Of a stretch of 42,187 bases of DNA, positions 42,162-42,187 are shown piece by piece. The notes under the pieces were generated by a model, which was not told the DNA's origin, did not search any database, and worked only from the letters and a program-made list of their open reading frames with translations. A program made the position numbers and the translations under genes. Source of the DNA: Clostridiales bacterium (GTDB taxonomy: Bacteria; Bacillota; Clostridia; Oscillospirales; Oscillospiraceae); assembly GCA_003525905.1 (NCBI GenBank), contig DQIA01000097.1:1-42187 (forward strand), read 5' to 3'. Each line of letters opens with the position of its first letter. The stretch's first letter is position 1.

Positions 42162-42187
42162 AAGGGGCTGCGGCTCGCTGCAGCGCA

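Overview
The window looks like a chromosomal piece of a GC-rich, low-oxygen Gram-positive of the class Clostridia, most like the Oscillospiraceae and relatives. Pointers are the AGGAGG-type ribosome binding sites, consensus sigma-A promoters, the Firmicutes S10-spc-alpha cluster with a KOW-domain gene between map and infA, a zinc-type rpsN, a SpoIVFB-like M50 protease and a catabolic-type glutamate dehydrogenase. This placement is inference from gene content, not from a database comparison.

Layout. 1-2157: two tandem paralogous lipoprotein genes on the minus strand, the first cut by the window edge. 2255-5238: a two-gene unit, MBOAT acyltransferase plus DHHW (AlgJ/AlgX-like) protein, expected to O-acetylate a surface glycan. 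5255-9422: an AGCS-family sodium:amino-acid symporter, divergent from a fused ABC ATPase-permease with its own promoter and terminator. 9456-11073: a tightly overlapping three-gene operon of unknown function (PH-like membrane protein, cytosolic protein, lipoprotein). 11138-13782: a foreign-looking, AT-richer cassette with the truncated C-terminal tip of an RHS toxin (LHH nuclease) and three unknown genes behind it, lying beside tRNA-Pro(CGG). 13952-15110: tRNA-Pro, a small membrane protein overlapping an M50 protease, and two tRNA-Ser genes. 15217-16352: a GNAT acetyltransferase and a YbaK-type tRNA deacylase.

16371-19861 holds serC-serA-gdhA, which links serine synthesis to glutamate supply. 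19996-36015 is the ribosomal protein cluster on the minus strand, rpsJ to rplQ, 32 genes, including secY, adk, map, infA and rpoA. It is driven by a TTGACA promoter followed by a roughly 270-nt leader that contains an intrinsic terminator. Unusual long structured spacers sit between rpsJ and rplC and between rpsN and rpsH.

36104-38076 carries carD-ridA and a frameshifted zinc-ribbon membrane protein. 38109-40013 is an oleate hydratase gene with its own promoter and terminator. 40026-42187 holds an unusual amidase, a MITE-like repeat, a DEDDh exonuclease with a zinc site, and a run of hairpins at the right edge.

The most interesting items are the orphan RHS nuclease cassette, the attenuator-like S10 leader, the rpsN-rpsH structured spacer, the shared palindromic repeat (near 11143 and 40925) and the single-base frameshift in the zinc-ribbon gene. 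No CRISPR array, transposase, integrase or phage module is visible.
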